From IMG/VR virus record IMGVR_UViG_3300035682_002088, positions 1-44,111 of that record: a DNA stretch of 44,111 bases; one strand, written 5' to 3'. Positions within the stretch are counted from its first letter, which is position 1; each line of letters begins with the position of its first letter. The position numbers and the translations under genes are program-made. The DNA is from a virus. Positions 15,915 to 23,976 of this stretch are shown one piece after another. The notes beneath the pieces were generated by a model that saw only the letters and a list, made by a program, of their open reading frames with translations, had not been told where the DNA came from and did not search any database.

Positions 15915-16187
15915 TTAAGAATTTGATTCTGGTTTATCACTATCTATTTTGTTTTTCTTATTAAAGAATCTATCTAATGATGTTAAACCTAGTGTACCAA
16001 ATGCTAATAAAGCTACAGCGTCAACTAAATTATCAGATGGGTTATGACCAGTGAATTGACTAATAAATAAAGCGATACAAAGTGATAACCCACAAATTAA
16101 CCCTATAAATCTTTTTGATGAAGGATTACCCTTTTCATCACTGAATAACCAATGAATCCAATTTAATATTTTTTTACGCCATTCCAT
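15915..16187 (-). CDS. Holin-like membrane protein
   Basis: A 90-residue protein. An amphipathic N-terminus (WRKKILNWIHWLFSDEKGNP) precedes two hydrophobic segments (FIGLICGLSLCIALFIS and LVDAVALLAFGTLGLTSL) and a charged tail (NKKNKIDSDKPESNS). Size and two-helix topology fit a class II-like phage holin that would let endolysins reach the wall. The hydrolase genes are at 27595-29816. Other small membrane roles cannot be excluded. Confidence 0.65.
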   Translation of the reverse strand: MEWRKKILNWIHWLFSDEKGNPSSKRFIGLICGLSLCIALFISQFTGHNPSDNLVDAVALLAFGTLGLTSLDRFFNKKNKIDSDKPESNS

Positions 16188-16273
16188 AATATTTCTTTTT
16201 ATATAAATAGTATTTATTTTTTTAAAATATTAATTATTTTATTAAATTTTTTTGTAAATTAAAAAGTTATTAT

Positions 16274-16281
16274 TATATTTG
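16274..16281 (+). promoter_or_regulatory. Promoter -7 box (TATATTTG) for the RlaP-type gene
   Basis: It lies 19 bases before ATG 16300, in the 112-base spacer divergent from the holin-like gene. Confidence 0.7.
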
Positions 16282-16299
16282 TATCATAATTAAAAAAAA

Positions 16300-17478
16300 A
16301 TGCAAAATAAATATACATTAGATTACATCAAAAATAACAACCTAATAGTATTAGAAGCTATTTCAGGTAGCCACGCTTACGGTTTGAATATAGAAACATC
16401 TGATATCGATAAACGTGGGGTTTTTATATGTGAATTGGATGATTACTTATGTGGTAAATATCCAGAACAAATTAATGATGAAAATAATGATATTACTTTT
16501 TATGAGTTAGGTAGATTCTTATCATTGGTTGGTACAAATAACCCAAATATATTGGAACTCCTAAATATACCTGATGATTGTATTATTTATAAACACCCAT
16601 TATTTGATTTAATAACTGAAAGAAAAAATGAGTTCATAACAAAAATATGTAGGAATTCATTCGGTAAATATGCATCGAGTCAAATATCCAAAGCTAAAGG
16701 ATTAAATAAAAAACAAAACTGGGAGCAAGATAAGGTGACCAGAAAAGATATTCTTGATTTTGTTTATGTAATTGAAAATGGTCAAACCATACAATGGAAA
16801 AGTTGGAACACCCGTTATAATGAAAAATTTTGTGGAGTTGTAAATGTGTCAAATGCTAGAGATTTATATGCGGTTTATTTTGATGTTGATGCTAATAATT
16901 GCTTTAATGAAAAAATTCCAGAACATATGAGGGAAGCAGCTAAAGCATGGAGAAAAGAAGAGGGTGAATCAATGGGTTTTGGTTACAAAGGTATTGTTAA
17001 AACTGGTGAAGGTGCTAACGTTGCTGAATCAAACCAGTTAAGACTTTCAAGTATCCCAAAAGGTCAAACACCAATATGTCTAATCACATATAATAAAGAT
17101 GCTTACACTCAACATTGTAAAGATTATTTATCTTACCAAGAATGGTTAAATAATAGAAACGAAGCTAGGTATGTTGAAACTGTAAAACACGGTCAATCTT
17201 TAGATGGAAAAAATATTATGCATTGCATAAGATTAATTAATATGGCTAAAGAAATTGGTATAGGTGATGGTATACAAGTTCGTAGAAGTGATAGGGAATA
17301 TTTACTATCAATTAGAAAGGGTGAATTTGATTTAGAATCATTAATTAATGAAGCTGAAGAATCAATAAAAGAAATGGATAGTATATTTGATAATTCTGAT
17401 TTACCAAATAAAGTAAATATGGATTTAATTAATGAGTTATTAATTAAAATTAGAAAAGAATATTATGGAATCTCTTAG
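16300..17478 (+). CDS. RlaP-type nucleotidyltransferase (RNA-repair associated)
   Basis: A 392-residue protein. The N-terminal active site SGSHAYGLNIETSDIDKRGVF (residues about 22-42) has GS-x-AYG and D-x-D-x-RG, the hallmark of the PF10127 nucleotidyltransferase family, called RlaP for RNA-ligase-associated. The later ELGRFLSLVGTNNPNILELL is also typical. It may modify or protect broken RNA 3' ends. The nearby RNA ligase (14494-15666) supports a joint RNA-repair role. It overlaps the next gene by 14 bases. Confidence 0.85.
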   Translation: MQNKYTLDYIKNNNLIVLEAISGSHAYGLNIETSDIDKRGVFICELDDYLCGKYPEQINDENNDITFYELGRFLSLVGTNNPNILELLNIPDDCIIYKHPLFDLITERKNEFITKICRNSFGKYASSQISKAKGLNKKQNWEQDKVTRKDILDFVYVIENGQTIQWKSWNTRYNEKFCGVVNVSNARDLYAVYFDVDANNCFNEKIPEHMREAAKAWRKEEGESMGFGYKGIVKTGEGANVAESNQLRLSSIPKGQTPICLITYNKDAYTQHCKDYLSYQEWLNNRNEARYVETVKHGQSLDGKNIMHCIRLINMAKEIGIGDGIQVRRSDREYLLSIRKGEFDLESLINEAEESIKEMDSIFDNSDLPNKVNMDLINELLIKIRKEYYGIS

Positions 17479-17683
17479 GGATAAATACATTAAGTTATTA
17501 TCTAACAAAATAACTGTTAGCATTGAAGATTTAACCAATAACGAATTGAAGTTAATTACTGAATCATTTGAGTTATTTAAGGAAAAATTGGATGATATTA
17601 AGATATTGAACGATGAGTTAAAAAGAGTCAATATTGAATTAATTAATCTTAAATCAATGCTTGATGATTCAGATTATAATTAA
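17465..17683 (+). CDS. Hypothetical protein, coiled coil
   Basis: A 72-residue acidic, Leu/Ile-rich protein, mostly helical (ELFKEKLDDIKILNDELKRV and onward). It starts inside the end of the RlaP-type gene and converges on the minus-strand gene at 17680. Function unknown. Confidence 0.55.
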   Translation: MESLRDKYIKLLSNKITVSIEDLTNNELKLITESFELFKEKLDDIKILNDELKRVNIELINLKSMLDDSDYN

Positions 17684-18000
17684 ATGAATGGGTTATCTGA
17701 TTTTTTTAAAAATTCAAAAGCATCATGAAGTTTTTGGCAATCATCTTTAAATCTGATAATATCATCATCGGATAATTCAAACCATTCACCAATTAATCTT
17801 TTGGAATTATATTTTTTATGTAACATTTTTTCAATCTTTTTGTAGTGATTCGATTCAAATGTATTAATCAAAGATATTTCCGAACCGTTACCAGTCTTTA
17901 AATTACCAATCCTTTCATTAACATCTTTTCTAGTTACCCCAATTTTAAATTGAGTCCATTCAGAATTAGCCAAAAGATAAACCTTTTTAATTTCAGTCAT
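17680..18000 (-). CDS. T5orf172/MUG113-type GIY-YIG domain protein
   Basis: A 106-residue protein. KVYLLANSEWTQFKIGVT matches the GIY-YIG-like start of T5orf172-type domains. RIGNLKTGNG, the H-x3-IE pair (HYKKIEKMLHKKY) and GEWFELSDDDI are the usual following motifs. These domains are presumed nucleases, common in phages as solitary proteins. It is on the minus strand and divergent from the AAA+ gene. No intron or split host gene is visible beside it. Confidence 0.75.
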   Translation of the reverse strand: MTEIKKVYLLANSEWTQFKIGVTRKDVNERIGNLKTGNGSEISLINTFESNHYKKIEKMLHKKYNSKRLIGEWFELSDDDIIRFKDDCQKLHDAFEFLKKSDNPFI

Positions 18001-18048
18001 TAAATTAAATATATTTAATCAAATCAAAAAATAAATATAATTTTTAAG

Positions 18049-18056
18049 TATATTTG
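18049..18056 (+). promoter_or_regulatory. Promoter -7 box (TATATTTG) for the AAA+ gene
   Basis: It lies 23 bases before ATG 18079, in the spacer divergent from 17680-18000. Confidence 0.7.
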
Positions 18057-18078
18057 CAAAACAATTTAAACTAAAAAT

Positions 18079-19323
18079 ATGCATTCAAACGAATTATTAA
18101 ATGCTGGACTATTAATATCAGCAGCTACGTATATCGGTTACCAATTAAAATCAATACCAGAAACCTTATGGGTCTTCATTAAAAGGAAAATCACATATAC
18201 ATTAACAATAGAGGAAACTGATGAATTATATATTTATATGGAACGTTGGTTAACTCATAACTATAAAGATAATTATAGAAATGTTGAAGCTAGTTTATCA
18301 TCGAATAAAATAAATGGTGGTGTTGATTCAGAACGTAATCATATATTTGATGATGATGATAAAATTGAAAAAACTGATAAATTACATATTTGGCAATATT
18401 CAGATGTTTTTATTTTAAAATATGGTAAAAGGAGATTATTATTAAATAAAGGTAGAGAAAAATTAGAAGGTGCTAAAGATTTAAGAAATGCGTTTTTTAA
18501 TAGATTCACAGTATCAGGTTTATTGGCAAAAAAACCAATATTAAAATTATTAAATGAGGTTATTGAATATAATCAACAATTTAAAAATGAAAGATTACCA
18601 AGAATATATTCAAATAACAGTTGGGGAGAATGGGAATACTCTGGAGAAATAACAACAAAGAATATTGATAATGTATTTTTTGAAGGTAAAGATTGTCTGA
18701 TAAATGATTTGGACTCTTTCTTTAAAAATAGAAACTGGTATTTAAAAAGGGGGATAACTTATAAACGTGGTTATATATTTTATGGGTTACCAGGAAATGG
18801 GAAAACTGCAACAGTTCAAGCAATTGCCAAACATTATAAGAAAGATGTTTACTACACATCACTAACAAATTTAGAACAAGATTCAACATTACCAAAATTA
18901 TTTACCAGAATAAATAATGGTGGTATTATTGTGTTTGAAGATGTAGATGTATATTTTAATGGTAGGAAAAACAATAATCCAAATGGTGTATCATTCTCAA
19001 TGTTGTTAAATTGTTTAGATGGTGCATTTTCTAAGGATGGTACGATTGTCATTATGACTACAAACTATGTTGAAAACTTAGACTCAGCATTAATAAGACC
19101 AGGTAGGATTGATGTTAAATTAGAAATAAGTAACCCAAAGAAAACTGAAATCACTGAATACCTTAAAAATTTCTATGAGGTTGATGAAATTATAGGTTTT
19201 GATGATTATATAGATTCAGCTATATCAATGGTTAAAATTCAAGATATTTGTTTGGTAAATAAAGATTCATTGAGTGATGCTATTAATTTGATTATTGAAG
19301 AATCTAAAAAAATAAACATTTAA
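18079..19323 (+). CDS. BCS1-like AAA+ ATPase
   Basis: A 414-residue protein. An N-terminal hydrophobic stretch (LLNAGLLISAATYIGYQL) may anchor it in the membrane. The BCS1-type middle domain is followed by the AAA+ module: Walker A GLPGNGKTA (about residue 236), Walker B GGIIVFEDVDVYF, sensor MTTN, and the arginine-finger region SALIRPGRID. BCS1 proteins remodel or translocate folded proteins using ATP. A phage role is unknown; it could act as an unfoldase or in host takeover. The next genes also encode membrane proteins. Confidence 0.88.
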   Translation: MHSNELLNAGLLISAATYIGYQLKSIPETLWVFIKRKITYTLTIEETDELYIYMERWLTHNYKDNYRNVEASLSSNKINGGVDSERNHIFDDDDKIEKTDKLHIWQYSDVFILKYGKRRLLLNKGREKLEGAKDLRNAFFNRFTVSGLLAKKPILKLLNEVIEYNQQFKNERLPRIYSNNSWGEWEYSGEITTKNIDNVFFEGKDCLINDLDSFFKNRNWYLKRGITYKRGYIFYGLPGNGKTATVQAIAKHYKKDVYYTSLTNLEQDSTLPKLFTRINNGGIIVFEDVDVYFNGRKNNNPNGVSFSMLLNCLDGAFSKDGTIVIMTTNYVENLDSALIRPGRIDVKLEISNPKKTEITEYLKNFYEVDEIIGFDDYIDSAISMVKIQDICLVNKDSLSDAINLIIEESKKINI

Positions 19324-19347
19324 TTTGATTAATTGAAATATTATTAT

Positions 19348-19355
19348 TATCTTTG
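19348..19355 (+). promoter_or_regulatory. Promoter -7 box (TATCTTTG) for 19378
   Basis: A variant of the box with TC in the middle, 23 bases before ATG 19378. AATTTGATTAA upstream could serve as the -33 region. Confidence 0.6.
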
Positions 19356-19377
19356 TTGATATTAAAATATTTATAGT

Positions 19378-19698
19378 ATGATAGCAATTACGATTATAGG
19401 TTTAGTTTTGGTAATATTGGTAACTAGAATTATTGAATTTATTTTATTCATGAAAAAAGTTAGTAAAACTTGTCATAAATATGATTGGAAATATGTTAAT
19501 AAACACCCAATGTGTTTATTGGATATGATGAAAAATAGAAAGGGTTATTATATGACTAATGATTGGTCAGCTTATAACTTTTTATATTTGAAAGGACCAA
19601 GCCCAAAAAGTATGTTTCTATCATTTAAAAAATTGACAATTGAAAATCAATATAACAAAAAAATTGTAGATAGATTAAAAGAATATGAAATTATCTAA
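19378..19698 (+). CDS. Hypothetical membrane-anchored protein
   Basis: A 106-residue protein. Residues 1-24 form one transmembrane helix (MIAITIIGLVLVILVTRIIE). The rest is soluble with paired Cys/His (KTCHKYDWKYVNKHPMCLL). Family unknown. Its end overlaps the next gene start by 14 bases, so translation is coupled. Confidence 0.6.
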   Translation: MIAITIIGLVLVILVTRIIEFILFMKKVSKTCHKYDWKYVNKHPMCLLDMMKNRKGYYMTNDWSAYNFLYLKGPSPKSMFLSFKKLTIENQYNKKIVDRLKEYEII

Positions 19699-20371
19699 AT
19701 TATACCAAGAAACCTTAAATGAAGGTAATGTTTGGAAAAAATTGGAATCCATACTTAGAAATGGTGAAACATTAACCGAAGGTTTAGGTGGTGGTTTGGA
19801 ACCATTATTAAAAGAAGCAAACACAGTTATTTTTGCTAAGTTTAAAATAAATCCAAATGATAAGGTATATTTTATATCAGGTTCAGCTAGATTATACTTA
19901 TATCCAGATTTAATTGCTGAATTAAATAAAATGGACTCTAAAAATTTTCCATTACAAGTTGGTGATTTAGATATGGTGATACCAGATAAAAAAATATGGG
20001 AAAGTGCTGGATTAGGTGAGTTTTTAAAAACGGGAATATATAGACCATATCAACTAAACCCACCAGCAACTAAAATGAATATCGAAGCTTTTACAATATG
20101 GGCACCAAATAGAACACCAGGTTATGAAAATATTGAAATAAGGTCTGAACAAGAAATATTCAGTGACTTAGAACAATTTGAAGGTTATTGGTTCATGGGT
20201 CTTAAAGATGTAATCGATTACAAAGATAAAATGAAACGTGATAAAGAAGTTGCATTATCTGAATTGATAAAACAATATGAACAAGGTGGTGGTGCACCAG
20301 AAGAAAGGGGTTCATTTTTAAGTAGAGTTGCATCAGTATTAACTGGTAAATTTGCACCAAGACCACAATAA
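19685..20371 (+). CDS. Nucleotidyltransferase-like protein with prohead-type leader
   Basis: A 228-residue protein. The N-terminus MKLSKLYQETLNEGN closely resembles T4 capsid-targeting peptides (which begin MKTYQEF and are cut after I/L-x-E). L11-N-E13 then Gly, and L30-T-E32 then Gly, are two candidate cleavage sites. The body has SGSARLYLYPDL followed by VGDLDMVIP, the GS plus D-x-D pattern of a Pol-beta-type nucleotidyltransferase. A packaged, injected enzyme is a reasonable inference. The substrate is unknown. Confidence 0.6.
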   Translation: MKLSKLYQETLNEGNVWKKLESILRNGETLTEGLGGGLEPLLKEANTVIFAKFKINPNDKVYFISGSARLYLYPDLIAELNKMDSKNFPLQVGDLDMVIPDKKIWESAGLGEFLKTGIYRPYQLNPPATKMNIEAFTIWAPNRTPGYENIEIRSEQEIFSDLEQFEGYWFMGLKDVIDYKDKMKRDKEVALSELIKQYEQGGGAPEERGSFLSRVASVLTGKFAPRPQ

Positions 20372-20405
20372 TAAAAAAAAACTTGCATAATAAAATTTAA
20401 AGTAC

Positions 20406-20413
20406 TATATTTG
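20406..20413 (+). promoter_or_regulatory. Promoter -7 box (TATATTTG) for 20438
   Basis: It lies 25 bases before ATG 20438 and probably drives the small membrane protein and the SPFH gene together. Confidence 0.7.
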
Positions 20414-20437
20414 CATCAACATATAAAAATATATACG

Positions 20438-20617
20438 ATGAAGTACTTTAAAATTTTATTATTGTGGCTGGGTTTTATCACAATCACATCATTATTTGCT
20501 GAATATATTATCAGCAGAGAATTAAACGGATTCCTCCAACTGTTAAGTTTCGTTGGGTTGGTTGGAATTTTCATTTTTGCAGCACACGAAACAATAACTA
20601 TATTTAAAAACAATTAA
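20438..20617 (+). CDS. Small two-helix membrane protein
   Basis: A 59-residue protein with two hydrophobic segments (ILLLWLGFITITSLFAEYII and LLSFVGLVGIFIFAAHETI). An upstream in-frame ATG at 20411 falls in the promoter box, so I use 20438. It lies 12 bases before the SPFH gene and probably works in the same membrane. Function unknown. Confidence 0.6.
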   Translation: MKYFKILLLWLGFITITSLFAEYIISRELNGFLQLLSFVGLVGIFIFAAHETITIFKNN

Positions 20618-20629
20618 AAAAAAAGAAAA

Positions 20630-21574
20630 ATGATTGGATTATTAATTTTTATTTTAGGATTAGCGATTGCTGGAGTTATTGCTTACACAACACGAGAACA
20701 AATGTTTGAAATGGTTGAATCACGTTATGGTAATTCAGAAAAATTCAAACCATCCTGGCTTGTTAAACCGTTGTCAATTTTGTTATTATCAATTATCATT
20801 AGTTTAATACAACCATTTGCTATTGAGAAAATTGATGCTGGAAACAAAGGGTTAAAGGTTAACTTAGTTGGTAGTCAAAGAGGTGTGTCAAGTTATCAAT
20901 ACAAAACTGGTTGGGTAATGTATAATACTTGGACAGAACAAATATTAGAGTTTCCGATTTATCAACAACACATTGAATATGATGACCAAATTGTTATTTT
21001 AAAAGGAGGTTTCTCGGCAACAATTAAACCAACATTTAATTATTCATTAAAAGAAAATGCTATCGGGGATATGTTTGTTAATTTAAGAAAACCAATATCA
21101 GACATTGAACAGTTTTGGCTTAAAAACGCAATTGTTGGAGCCGTTAATGATGAAGCTAACAAATGGGAGGTTGATAGTATATTCAATCATAGACAAGCGT
21201 TTGAATCAGCAATTGTTGTAGAATGTAACACAAGACTTTCTAAGTGGTTTAATGTTTCACAACTAAGAACAAACATCACACCACCAGAAGCATTACAAGA
21301 ATCAATTATTGCTAAAACAAAATCAATTCAACAAGCTCAAGCATCTGAACAACAAGCGTTGGCTGCAATTGCTGACGGTAAAAGAAAGATTGCTGTTGCT
21401 AGAGCTGATAGTGCTGAACAAGTTATTAATGCATCAGCCGCTGCTAAAGTCATCAAACTTAAACAACAAGAGTTAACACCAATGTATATTGAATATATCA
21501 AAGCACAAGCATGGGATGGTAAATTACCTACCACAATTGCTGGTGGTTCTGGTACATTCTTAAATATTAAATAA
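20630..21574 (+). CDS. SPFH/prohibitin-like (band 7) membrane protein
   Basis: A 314-residue protein. There are two N-terminal hydrophobic segments (residues 1-20 and about 47-65), then an SPFH domain (IEKIDAGNKGLKVNLVGSQR, then WTEQILEFPIYQQHIEYDDQ). The C-terminus has a long Ala/Gln/Lys helix (AKTKSIQQAQASEQQALAAI and onward) typical of flotillin/HflC-like oligomers. Such proteins build large rings on membranes and in bacteria restrain proteases such as FtsH. Their presence in a phage is uncommon. A terminator follows directly. Confidence 0.85.
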   Translation: MIGLLIFILGLAIAGVIAYTTREQMFEMVESRYGNSEKFKPSWLVKPLSILLLSIIISLIQPFAIEKIDAGNKGLKVNLVGSQRGVSSYQYKTGWVMYNTWTEQILEFPIYQQHIEYDDQIVILKGGFSATIKPTFNYSLKENAIGDMFVNLRKPISDIEQFWLKNAIVGAVNDEANKWEVDSIFNHRQAFESAIVVECNTRLSKWFNVSQLRTNITPPEALQESIIAKTKSIQQAQASEQQALAAIADGKRKIAVARADSAEQVINASAAAKVIKLKQQELTPMYIEYIKAQAWDGKLPTTIAGGSGTFLNIK

Positions 21575-21580
21575 TAAAAA

Positions 21581-21607
21581 AAACGTGACAAATTGTCACG
21601 TTTTTGT
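21581..21607 (+). terminator. Rho-independent terminator
   Basis: AAACGTGACAA (21581-21591) pairs with TTGTCACGTTT (21593-21603) in a near-perfect stem, followed by T residues, right after the SPFH gene. Confidence 0.9.
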
Positions 21608-21666
21608 TTTTGGTTCAATATTGGTTATATTTATTAATAAATAATTAAAAATAAAATATTAATAAT

Positions 21667-22032
21667 ATGTTAGATGGGTTCTTAAATGATAGTAATGATG
21701 ATGGGTTTGATATTAATGAATTCTTAAAGAGAATATTGAATATGAAGGATTCAATTAGTAATGGTGATGATAATTTTGGTGATTTAATTTCAACAGAAAT
21801 ATTTGATGAAGATGGTTTTACTTTTGAGAAAAAAACATTTATGACTAAAAATGGTAAACTAACTATCATTGATATGATATCAACACCATTTGGTGAATCA
21901 ATTAATAAAAAAATACCTTTAGACATTCAATTAAATAAAGCAGTAGAGGATGAAAGATATGAAGATGCTGCAAGGATTAGAGATTTAATTAATATTGAAA
22001 AAGAAGTCGAAGAAGATAAATGGAATTTTTAA
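21667..22032 (+). CDS. UVR-motif small protein
   Basis: A 121-residue acidic protein. The C-terminal segment LDIQLNKAVEDERYEDAARI followed by RDLI is a UVR motif, the helical hairpin found in UvrB, UvrC, ClpC and McsA that mediates protein-protein contact. The rest (FEKKTFMTKNGKLTIIDM) has no family I recognise. It could bind a host UVR-domain partner such as a Clp ATPase or UvrABC. That is inference. Confidence 0.6.
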   Translation: MLDGFLNDSNDDGFDINEFLKRILNMKDSISNGDDNFGDLISTEIFDEDGFTFEKKTFMTKNGKLTIIDMISTPFGESINKKIPLDIQLNKAVEDERYEDAARIRDLINIEKEVEEDKWNF

Positions 22033-22070
22033 AAAAGGTAAATTGAAACGTTAAATAATCTTGAAAATAA

Positions 22071-22103
22071 AAAACCTATTGAGAAATCAATAGGTTTTAT
22101 TTT
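22071..22103 (+). terminator. Bidirectional Rho-independent terminator
   Basis: AAAACCTATTG (22071-22081) pairs perfectly with CAATAGGTTTT (22088-22098), with A and T runs on the two sides. It serves the 21667 gene and the converging small gene at 22120. Confidence 0.88.
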
Positions 22104-22119
22104 TTAAAACAAAAAATTA

Positions 22120-22266
22120 TTATTTACCTTGTGAGGTATAAGGTTTTTTATAATTTTTAGATTTTTTGCTTTTGGAAGTACCACTCTTTGCATGGATTCC
22201 TGGTCGTTTCTTTTTTGGTTTTGTTAAAAAACCTGAAACTGTGCTTGTTTTCGATGTTTTTGACAT
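22120..22266 (-). CDS. Small basic Lys/Ser-rich protein (48 aa)
   Basis: ATG at 22266 to TAA at 22120. The sequence starts MSKTSKTSTVSGFLTKPKKK and continues RPGIHAKSGT, ending KNYKKPYTSQGK. About a third of its residues are Lys/Arg, as in nucleic-acid-binding or virion peptides. It is converged upon by 21667 and shares the terminator, which argues for a real gene. Family not named with confidence. Confidence 0.6.
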   Translation of the reverse strand: MSKTSKTSTVSGFLTKPKKKRPGIHAKSGTSKSKKSKNYKKPYTSQGK

Positions 22267-22335
22267 AATGTTTAATTTTTTTTTAATAAATATCCCTTAT
22301 CCAATAATAAATTTCATTTTTTTAAATTTTGTTAC

Positions 22336-22343
22336 TATATTTG
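22336..22343 (+). promoter_or_regulatory. Promoter -7 box with leaderless start for 22348
   Basis: TATATTTG ends 5 bases before the A of ATG 22348, so transcription would begin at the start codon itself. Confidence 0.7.
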
Positions 22344-22347
22344 CAAT

Positions 22348-22590
22348 ATGAAAAATATAATATATTTAGATTATGATTCTGAAAGGGAAAATAATGAAAT
22401 TAGAATCGGAAAACCATACCAAGAACAACCAAAAAATAAAGAATCAGAAATTGAATTAATAACCCAAGATTTGGAATTGATGACCAACGGTTTAATTAAA
22501 TTAATTACTGAAGCTGATAAATTAGGTTATTGGGATAAATCAACAATATTAACAGAAGTTGTTGATAAATTAAATAAAGAAAACAAATGA
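22348..22590 (+). CDS. Hypothetical protein
   Basis: An 80-residue protein, Glu/Lys-rich and helical in its second half (ELITQDLELMTNGLIKLITE). Family unknown. It is the first gene of a run of tightly spaced small genes ending with 23429-23572, and is probably translated from a leaderless mRNA. Confidence 0.6.
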   Translation: MKNIIYLDYDSERENNEIRIGKPYQEQPKNKESEIELITQDLELMTNGLIKLITEADKLGYWDKSTILTEVVDKLNKENK

Positions 22591-22778
22591 CAAATCAAGA
22601 AAAAGCATTAATGTATGACGCAATCGTTGCGGAAGGTGATAAATTAAATCGAGAAAAATCAAAATTAAAATCTCAAAATGCTGGAATTAATATTACTCCA
22701 GAAGTAGAAAAACAAATATCAGAGATTGATAAACGGTTAGATTTACTACAAAATAGATTAAACGAATTAATTAGATAA
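22587..22778 (+). CDS. Hypothetical protein, coiled coil
   Basis: A 63-residue charged helical protein (NREKSKLKSQNAGINI, then VEKQISEIDKRLDLLQNRLN). The ATG overlaps the TGA of the previous gene. No recognised family. Confidence 0.6.
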   Translation: MTNQEKALMYDAIVAEGDKLNREKSKLKSQNAGINITPEVEKQISEIDKRLDLLQNRLNELIR

Positions 22779-22784
22779 TTAATT

Positions 22785-23003
22785 ATGTCAAAAGTTAGAA
22801 CAAAGGTTAGTGATAACGAATTAACAATCTTTGATGATAAAAAAGGTTTGAGTGATAGTAGATTTGAAAAACATAAAGCCTTTGGTGATTTACCTAAAAG
22901 AAGTGAAATTAATGATAAGGTTAAACAAGGGTTATTAAATTGGTCTTTTTTTGCTTTGGATAACGACAAACCCTACCAATATTATATAAAAATTAAAAAA
23001 TAA
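22785..23003 (+). CDS. Hypothetical protein
   Basis: A 72-residue basic protein with FDDKKGLSDSRFEKHKAFGD in the middle and WSFFALDNDKPYQYYIK at the end. Family unknown. It lies 6 bases after the previous gene and 4 bases before the YqeY gene, so it is in the same operon. Confidence 0.6.
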   Translation: MSKVRTKVSDNELTIFDDKKGLSDSRFEKHKAFGDLPKRSEINDKVKQGLLNWSFFALDNDKPYQYYIKIKK

Positions 23004-23007
23004 ATAT

Positions 23008-23436
23008 ATGTTACAAAAACAAATTAATGAAGATTTAGTTTCTGCAATGAAAAACAAAGAAACGACAACATTAAATGTTCTTAGAGTTTTGAAAGGTGAA
23101 ATTCAAAGAGCTGAACAATCACCGAGTGGTAAAATTGAATTATCAGATGCTGATATTGTTAAGTTGGTTAAAAAATCGATTGAAGGTATCAATGAAACTG
23201 GTGGTGACCAATCTGAAGTTGCTGTACTTGAAAAATATATGCCGAAACAAATGACTAAAATCGAAATAATTAATGAGGTTAGTTTATTTGTTAATAATAA
23301 TAACTTAACATCACAAAAAGATATGGGTAAAATTATGAACCACTTCAATCAAAACTATGGTGGTAGATATGATGGTAAAGAACTATCAATAGTTGTTAAA
23401 GAAATATTAACTAATATTCAATCTATAAATGAGTGA
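23008..23436 (+). CDS. YqeY/GatB-tail-like protein
   Basis: A 142-residue protein covering the whole YqeY length. INEDLVSAMKNKETTTLNVLRVLKGEI is the N-terminal helical region, LEKYMPKQMTKIEI the linker motif, and MGKIMNHFNQNYGGRYDGKE the C-terminal Gly-containing part. YqeY resembles the tRNA-binding tail of the GatB amidotransferase subunit. Its cellular role is unclear, perhaps in tRNA handling. It fits the RNA-centred content of this phage. Confidence 0.85.
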   Translation: MLQKQINEDLVSAMKNKETTTLNVLRVLKGEIQRAEQSPSGKIELSDADIVKLVKKSIEGINETGGDQSEVAVLEKYMPKQMTKIEIINEVSLFVNNNNLTSQKDMGKIMNHFNQNYGGRYDGKELSIVVKEILTNIQSINE

Positions 23437-23572
23437 TAACGAAAAACAAATTCAGGATATTAGAAACTTAATTAAGTTTTATGAAGGTTTAGGTCAAACC
23501 AATCCTCAATTATCTGTCTATATTTCAAAATTACATGAAGAATTAGATAGATTATTAAATGATAATAATTAA
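23429..23572 (+). CDS. Hypothetical small helical protein (47 aa)
   Basis: ATGAGTGA overlaps the end of the YqeY gene. The peptide MSDNEKQIQDIRNLIKFYEG continues to LHEELDRLLNDNN and is charged and helical. The overlap and codon use suit a real, translationally coupled gene. Function unknown. Confidence 0.5.
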   Translation: MSDNEKQIQDIRNLIKFYEGLGQTNPQLSVYISKLHEELDRLLNDNN

Positions 23573-23580
23573 TTTATTAG

Positions 23581-23588
23581 TATATTTG
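23581..23588 (+). promoter_or_regulatory. Promoter -7 box with leaderless start for 23593
   Basis: TATATTTG ends 5 bases before the A of ATG 23593, the same spacing as at 22336. Confidence 0.7.
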
Positions 23589-23592
23589 CAAC

Positions 23593-23976
23593 ATGGCATT
23601 AATAAAATTTGAATTAAAAGAAAACCACATTAAGTTATTAAAACACCTTAAATGGTCATTAGATACGAACTTTATCGTATCAAAAGGTAATGATAATGAG
23701 GAATATGGTGATTCACCATTTGGCGGTGATGACCTTATTGAAGATATGAATATCATAATTAACGGTAAACGAGATAATTTCGACCCATTAAATGATGAAA
23801 TCTTAGGTATTGATTTATCTGATGATAAAAAAAATGAATTGATGGAATTATATGATGAATTACCAATGGCTTTAGATATTATTTTATATACTAGTTCATT
23901 TGAACCAGGTAATTATAAAACTAAGTGGTATGATAGAAACTGGATTAAGTACGAACCTAAAAATCAATTAATATGA
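23593..23976 (+). CDS. Hypothetical protein
   Basis: A 127-residue acidic protein. It contains GNDNEEYGDSPFGGDDLIED and a C-terminal YETSSFEPGNYKTKW-like stretch (read as YTSSFEPGNYKTKWYDRNW). I do not know the family, although such short acidic proteins are common in phages of Bacteroidota. Its stop overlaps the next ATG. Confidence 0.6.
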   Translation: MALIKFELKENHIKLLKHLKWSLDTNFIVSKGNDNEEYGDSPFGGDDLIEDMNIIINGKRDNFDPLNDEILGIDLSDDKKNELMELYDELPMALDIILYTSSFEPGNYKTKWYDRNWIKYEPKNQLI

